Assembly (NCBI RefSeq): GCF_020866845.1
Contig: NZ_CP086594.1
Location: forward strand, 2,576,501 to 2,640,500
Direction: 5' to 3'
DNA length: 64,000 nt
DNA from: Sphingomonas radiodurans
GTDB lineage: Bacteria > Pseudomonadota > Alphaproteobacteria > Sphingomonadales > Sphingomonadaceae
The number at the start of each line of letters is the position of its first letter. Positions within the stretch are counted from its first letter, which is position 1. Positions 60,081 through 64,000 of the stretch are shown one piece after another. The notes under the pieces are model-generated. The model ran no database searches, was not told the origin of the DNA, and worked only from the letters and a program-made list of their open reading frames with translations. The translations under genes were made by a program, and so were the position numbers.

Positions 60081-61384
60081 CGCCGCTCGGCTGGCTCGGG
60101 ATCGCCCGGCTGGGGCTGGTGCAAAGCGCGATCGGCGCGATCGTCATGCTCGCAACTTCGCTGCTGAACCGCGTGATGGTCGTCGAATATGCGCTGCCCG
60201 CTGCGCTGCCGGCCGGGCTCGTTGCGTGGCATTACGCCGTTCAGCTGTCGCGACCCGCCTGGGGCCATGGCTCGGACCGTGGGCGTCGGCGCACGCCCTG
60301 GATCATTCTTGGTATGGCGACGCTGGCCGCCGGCGCGATGCTTGCGGTCGCTTCGCTCGGCCTGCTCGCTACGCGATCGGCTGGTGGGTTCGCGCTCGCC
60401 ATCCTCGCGTTCACGTTGATCGGCGGCGGGGTGGGTGCGGCCGGCACGTCGTTGCTCGCGCTGCTCGCCACCCGAGTCGCGCCCGAGCGACGCGCGGCAG
60501 CGGCGTCGATCACGTGGATCATGATGATCGCGGGGATCGTCGTGACTGCGAGTGTCGCGAGCAAGTTCATAGATCCGTTCTCGCTATCCCGTCTGACGAT
60601 GGTCGCTGGCAGCGTCGCCGCGGCGGCGCTGCTGGTGTCGCTCGTGGCGGTCTGGGGCATCGAGGGCGATGCGTCGTTGGTGCCGCCGCCGGTGCGCAAC
60701 GCGCCGACACCTTCGTTCGGCATCGTCCTGCGCGAAATGTGGGCGGACGATGACGCGCGCCGCTTCACGCTGTTCGTGTTCGTGTCGATGCTCGCCTATT
60801 CGATGCAGGATCTGATCCTCGAGCCATTCGCTGGCCTCGTTTTCGCCGCCACGCCGGGGGAATCGACGAAGCTCTCCGGCCTGCAGCACGCTGGCGTGCT
60901 TGCGGGCATGATCCTCGTCGGCGTCGGCGGCAGCGCCTTCGGGAGCGGCGGGGGCAGCGGATTGCGGCGGTGGATCGTCGGCGGCTGCCTCGGGTCTGCG
61001 GTGGCGCTGCTCGGGCTCGCGCTGGCGTCGCGCACTGGAGGGGATTGGCCACTCACCGCAAACGTCGTCGCGCTCGGCTTCGCCAACGGCATCTTTGCGG
61101 TCGCCGCGATCGGCTCGATGATGGGGCTGGCGGGAGCAGACCGCGGTCGCGAAGGCATCCGCATGGGCGTCTGGGGCGCGGCGCAAGCGATCGCGTTCGG
61201 GCTTGGCGGGCTGATTGGCGCGGTTGGCGTGGATGTCGGTCGCGCACTGACCGGATCGACGACACAGACGTTCACAATTGTGTTCGCTGCGGAGGCGTTG
61301 CTGTTCCTAGTCGCTGCATCGCTCGCGTTGCGCGGCAGCGTGCGGGCCACCGGCATGCCGGCAATCGTTGGAAAGCCGGCATGA
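60077..61384 (+). CDS. PucC-family transporter between bchG and bchP
   Basis: A 435-residue, twelve-TM protein of the PucC/LhaA (BCD) family, starting at GTG 60077 in the bchG stop (GTGA). Shared marks with LhaA are ATSLLNRVMVVEYALPAALPAGLVAWHYAVQLSRP, HGSDRGRRRTPWI and MQDLILEPFAG. In Rhodobacter the orf between bchG and bchP (bch2/orf428) occupies this position. Proposed role: handling of prenylated pigment; not demonstrated. The ATG of bchP overlaps its stop. Confidence 0.88.
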   Translation: MTPLGWLGIARLGLVQSAIGAIVMLATSLLNRVMVVEYALPAALPAGLVAWHYAVQLSRPAWGHGSDRGRRRTPWIILGMATLAAGAMLAVASLGLLATRSAGGFALAILAFTLIGGGVGAAGTSLLALLATRVAPERRAAAASITWIMMIAGIVVTASVASKFIDPFSLSRLTMVAGSVAAAALLVSLVAVWGIEGDASLVPPPVRNAPTPSFGIVLREMWADDDARRFTLFVFVSMLAYSMQDLILEPFAGLVFAATPGESTKLSGLQHAGVLAGMILVGVGGSAFGSGGGSGLRRWIVGGCLGSAVALLGLALASRTGGDWPLTANVVALGFANGIFAVAAIGSMMGLAGADRGREGIRMGVWGAAQAIAFGLGGLIGAVGVDVGRALTGSTTQTFTIVFAAEALLFLVAASLALRGSVRATGMPAIVGKPA

Positions 61385-62580
61385 CCGATTACGACTGCGT
61401 CGTTGTGGGCGGCGGACCATCCGGCGCAACCGCCGCGACTGACCTCGCGGCGGCCGGACACAGCGTTTTGCTGCTCGACCGCGCGGGGCGCATCAAGCCC
61501 TGTGGCGGCGCGATCCCGCCGCGGCTGATCAAGGACTTCGAAATCCCCGATCATCTGATCGTCGGTCGCGCAGTTCTGGCGCGGATGATCGGCCCGTCTG
61601 ACGTGGCGGTCGACATGGCCGTCGATCAGGCCGGCGGCGGTGGCTATGTCGGCATGGTCGATCGCGAGACCTTCGATGAATGGCTGCGCGCCCGCGCCGC
61701 CGCGGCCGGATCGGCGCGCGGCACTGGACTGTTCGACCGGATCGAGCGCGACGAGGATGGCACCGCGATTGTCGTCTACACTGATGCGCGCGGCGGCGCC
61801 GAACATCGCGTCCGCGCGCGCTGCGTCATCGGTGCCGATGGTGCGCGTTCGCGAGTCGCCCGCGCGACGCTGGAAGATGCTGAGCGTATGCCCTGCGTCT
61901 TCGCCTATCACGAAGTGATCAAATCTCCCGCAGCGAGCGACAAGAGCGGCAACGCATTCGACCCAGGCCGGTGCGACGTCTTCTACCAGGGTGAACTTTC
62001 GCCCGATTTCTACGGGTGGGTGTTTCCGCACGGCGACACCGCGAGCGTCGGCGTCGGGAGCGCCAACAAGGGCTTCCACCTGCGCGATGCGGTCACTCGG
62101 CTGCGCGCGCGCGAGGGGCTCGACGAGTGCGAAACGCTCCGGCGGGAGGGCGCCCCGATTCCGCTTAAGCCGCTGCGCCGCTGGGATAATGGGCGCGACG
62201 TCCTCGTCACCGGCGACGCTGCCGGGGTGGTCGCGCCCGCCTCGGGCGAGGGCATCTATTATGCGATGGTCGCGGGGCGCGAAGCGGCGACTGCGGTCAA
62301 TGCGTTCTTGGTTTCGGGCAACCCGCGCGCGCTGCGCGGCGCGCGCCGCGCCTTTATGCGCGCGCACGGCCAAGTGTTCTGGATTCTTGGGGTGATGCAG
62401 TATTTCTGGTATCGCAACGATCGGCGCCGGGAACGCTTCGTGGCCATGTGCAAGGATCGAGACGTGCAGAACCTGATCTGGCCGGCCTATCTCAACAAGC
62501 GGTTGGTCTATGCTCGGCCGCTTGCCTACTTCCGCATATTCCTGAAAGATATGCGCCACTTGCTCCAGACGGCGAACTGA
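61381..62580 (+). CDS. bchP: Geranylgeranyl reductase BchP
   Basis: BchP (399 residues) reduces the geranylgeranyl tail to phytyl on bacteriochlorophyll. The N-terminal FAD motif is VVVGGGPSGATAATDLAAAG, with RIKPCGGAIPP, CVIGADGARSRVARA and VLVTGDAAGVVAPASGEGIYYAM as further flavin-contact segments. Length matches the family. It overlaps the PucC-like gene by ATGA and is followed six bases later by a second tspO. Confidence 0.96.
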   Translation: MTDYDCVVVGGGPSGATAATDLAAAGHSVLLLDRAGRIKPCGGAIPPRLIKDFEIPDHLIVGRAVLARMIGPSDVAVDMAVDQAGGGGYVGMVDRETFDEWLRARAAAAGSARGTGLFDRIERDEDGTAIVVYTDARGGAEHRVRARCVIGADGARSRVARATLEDAERMPCVFAYHEVIKSPAASDKSGNAFDPGRCDVFYQGELSPDFYGWVFPHGDTASVGVGSANKGFHLRDAVTRLRAREGLDECETLRREGAPIPLKPLRRWDNGRDVLVTGDAAGVVAPASGEGIYYAMVAGREAATAVNAFLVSGNPRALRGARRAFMRAHGQVFWILGVMQYFWYRNDRRRERFVAMCKDRDVQNLIWPAYLNKRLVYARPLAYFRIFLKDMRHLLQTAN

Positions 62581-62585
62581 ATCCC

Positions 62586-63068
62586 GTGACTCGCGCTTCA
62601 TTGTTTCCGATCATCATTGCCGGCGTTATCGCGATGATCGTCGCCGTGATGGGTGCGACCGTCACCGATATCGGCCCCTGGTATCGCAGCCTCGTCCAGC
62701 CATCTTGGTCACCGCCGGATGTGGCGTACGGCATCGCCTGGACGGTGATCTATGCGCTGACTGCAATGGCGGGCGTTCGGGGCTGGCTCGCGATAACGGA
62801 GTGGGCCGAGCGCGAATGGCTGCTTGGCCTCTTTGCGCTGAACGGCTTCCTCAACCTGCTGTGGAGCTTCCTGTTTTTCCGCCTGCACCGCCCGGATTGG
62901 GCGCTCATCGAAGTGATCGGGCTGTGGTTGTCGGTCGCGGCGCTGATCATCTACGTCTGGCGGCGATCGACGACCGGCGGGATTTTGTTGGTGCCCTATC
63001 TGCTGTGGGTCACCTTCGCGGGCTATCTGAACATGACGATCGTCCGCCTCAACGGGCCGTTTCCCTGA
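62586..63068 (+). CDS. TspO/MBR family protein, second copy
   Basis: A 160-residue, five-TM TspO-family protein starting at GTG 62586, immediately behind bchP. Hallmarks are IGPWYRSLVQPSWSPPDVAYGIAWTVIYALTAM, LNLLWSFLFFRLHRPDWALIEV and the end PYLLWVTFAGYLNMTIVRLN. It is clearly diverged from the copy at 22847 outside the conserved core, so the two are paralogs, not a recent duplication. A role in tetrapyrrole sensing or transport is presumed from the family. Confidence 0.92.
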   Translation: MTRASLFPIIIAGVIAMIVAVMGATVTDIGPWYRSLVQPSWSPPDVAYGIAWTVIYALTAMAGVRGWLAITEWAEREWLLGLFALNGFLNLLWSFLFFRLHRPDWALIEVIGLWLSVAALIIYVWRRSTTGGILLVPYLLWVTFAGYLNMTIVRLNGPFP

Positions 63069-63088
63069 ACCTCGGCGCCAAAGAAACC

Positions 63089-63349
63089 ATGCGCTGGCTG
63101 TTCGCCAGCGGCCATGCGGTCGATATCGTGCTGGTGGTGATTGCCGCCGAACTGGGCTGGCTGATCATCCGGCGCGGATGGGGCCTCAGCGATGCCCTGC
63201 TGCGGCTCGTTCCGGGCGCGCTGATGTTGGTTGCGCTTCGGGCGGCTCTTATTGGCCTTGACTGGTATTGGATCGCGCTGCCGCTGCTGGTGTCGTTTCC
63301 GATCAACCTGGCAGATCTGGCGCGTAAACCGGCCCGGCCCGGCGGCTGA
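63089..63349 (+). CDS. Small membrane protein orf86 after tspO2, unknown function
   Basis: An 86-residue hydrophobic protein with three probable TM helices: GHAVDIVLVVIAAELGWLII, LLRLVPGALMLVALRAALIGL and YWIALPLLVSFPINLADL. It starts at ATG 63089, 20 bases after tspO2. No family is recognised with confidence. It closes the ppaA-to-tspO2 plus-strand run, so a link to pigment or membrane assembly is possible. A stem-loop follows its stop. Confidence 0.7.
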   Translation: MRWLFASGHAVDIVLVVIAAELGWLIIRRGWGLSDALLRLVPGALMLVALRAALIGLDWYWIALPLLVSFPINLADLARKPARPGG

Positions 63350-63361
63350 TGCCACCGGGCC
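63336..63361. terminator. Stem-loop between orf86 and the cytochrome c gene
   Basis: GGCCCGG-C-GGC (63336-63346) pairs with GCC-A-CCGGGCC (63351-63361) around TGAT. It sits between converging stops, and its very GC-rich stem suits a bidirectional terminator, but there is no T-run. Confidence 0.55.
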
Positions 63362-63371
63362 GGTCGGGAAA

Positions 63372-63917
63372 TCAGGACGTCGTCTGCAGATAGGCGATCA
63401 CGTTCGCACGCTTCTGCGGATCAGTCATACCAGCGTAGGTCATCTTAGTGCCCGGCACGATCCGCTGCGGCTTCTCGAGATACTGGAACAGCTTTTCGGG
63501 GGTCCAGGTGATCCCGCTGTTCTTATTCGCGGCGGAATAGGTGTAGCCCGCGACCGTGCCAGCCGTGCGGCCGACCACCGCATGCAGCGACGGTCCGATC
63601 TTGTTCACGCCTGCTTCGACTCCGTGGCACGCCGCACACGCCGCGAAATCTGTTTTGCCTTTCGCAGCGTCGCCGGTGTAGCTGGCAAATTTCACACCGC
63701 TGATCGTGTCGACATTGTCGACCGGCGGCGCAGCGGCTGCGGGCGCCGCAACGGGAGCGGCTTCCGTCGTCGTCGCTGCGGTATCAGTGGTGGTGGCCGT
63801 GGTGGTCGTAGCCGTATCGGCTTCTTCCGTTTTCTTCGAGCAGGCCGAGAGTGCCAGCGCCGAAACCGCCAGGCACGCCGTCAGCCGTCCAAAACGAGTC
63901 GTCGATCCAAAATGCAT
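63372..63917 (-). CDS. Membrane-anchored class I cytochrome c, lipoprotein type
   Basis: A 181-residue c-type cytochrome. The lipobox LALSAC gives a lipid-modified C26. It is followed by a low-complexity threonine/alanine linker (about residues 34-66) and one haem domain with CAACH at 94-98 and the methionine ligand at M159 in PGTKMTYAGM. It resembles mitochondrial/c2-type cytochromes on a flexible tether, as expected for an electron carrier between the bc1 complex and PufC or an oxidase. GGAGAGGAG precedes the ATG at 63917. It lies next to the photosynthesis cluster and needs Ccm. Confidence 0.9.
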   Translation of the reverse strand: MHFGSTTRFGRLTACLAVSALALSACSKKTEEADTATTTTATTTDTAATTTEAAPVAAPAAAAPPVDNVDTISGVKFASYTGDAAKGKTDFAACAACHGVEAGVNKIGPSLHAVVGRTAGTVAGYTYSAANKNSGITWTPEKLFQYLEKPQRIVPGTKMTYAGMTDPQKRANVIAYLQTTS

Positions 63918-63980
63918 TAGTTGCTCCTCTCCGCTGCTGAGCCGATCAGGCACCCCAACTGCCTTTTCGCAGCACGGACC

Positions 63981-63998
63981 TGTCCATTGATCTGTACG
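63981..63998. promoter_or_regulatory. Weak PpsR-like site upstream of the cytochrome c gene
   Basis: TGTCCATTGATCTGTACG is TGT-N12-ACA with one mismatch and shares TGTCCA...GTAC with the tspO/bchI site. It lies 64 bases before the cytochrome c ATG, at the window edge, so the rest of the promoter is not visible. Confidence 0.3.
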
Positions 63999-64000
63999 TA

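Overview
The window reads as chromosomal DNA of a high-GC alphaproteobacterium, most likely a Sphingomonas-type aerobic anoxygenic phototroph. The evidence is a nearly complete photosynthesis gene cluster built around oxygen-using enzymes (AcsF cyclase, HemF), an RC-LH1 puf operon with a tetraheme PufC, and a flanking pentose catabolism locus. No 16S or other marker gene is present, so the genus is inference. No gene-free stretch longer than about 300 bases was found.

Region 1 (1-9880) is a non-phosphorylating L-arabinose (Weimberg-type) locus: an SMP-30 lactonase (partial), an IlvD/Edd sugar-acid dehydratase, a periplasmic aldose 1-epimerase, a FucP-type sugar importer, a GntR/FCD repressor, an alpha-ketoglutarate semialdehyde dehydrogenase, an AraD1/GguC (FAH-fold) protein and a secreted GH51 arabinofuranosidase. 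Region 2 (9944-15881) holds mixed housekeeping genes: flavin reductase, LysR regulator, acyl-CoA dehydrogenase, thioesterase, YciI, PhnA-domain protein, alpha/beta hydrolase and a small membrane ORF.

Region 3 (15938-22666) has hemF-hemC on the minus strand facing away from a complete ccmCDEFGH-ccmI cytochrome c maturation operon. A REP-like inverted pair separates it from the photosynthesis cluster proper. Region 4 (22847-39176) is tspO / bchI-bchD-bchO-orf64, then crtC and crtD (minus), then crtF, then bchC-bchX-bchY-bchZ-orf47-pufB-pufA-pufL-pufM-pufC. A DUF3422 gene and a GNAT gene mark the seam. Region 5 (41106-56521) is one very long minus-strand run bchF-N-B-H-L-M-lhaA-puhA-B-C-orf98-acsF-puhE-hemA. 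Region 6 (56750-63349) is ppaA-ppsR-bchG-pucC-like-bchP-tspO2-orf86 on the plus strand, followed by a convergent lipoprotein cytochrome c.

Together the genes make bacteriochlorophyll a from 5-aminolevulinate, methoxylated carotenoid end-groups, the reaction centre with LH1, and the c-type cytochromes that re-reduce it. PpsR (repressor) and PpaA (B12-type antirepressor) sit inside the cluster. By eye I found a set of TGT-N12-ACA-like operators in front of nearly every photosynthetic transcription unit: tspO/bchI, crtD/crtF, bchC (twin), bchF/ppaA and bchG. A further perfect copy lies between hemC and ccmC, and a weaker one is upstream of the terminal cytochrome c gene. This suggests that PpsR control extends to haem synthesis and cytochrome maturation. 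Carotenoid early genes (crtB, crtI, crtE), pufQ, pufX, bchE, bchJ and LH2 genes are not in the window.
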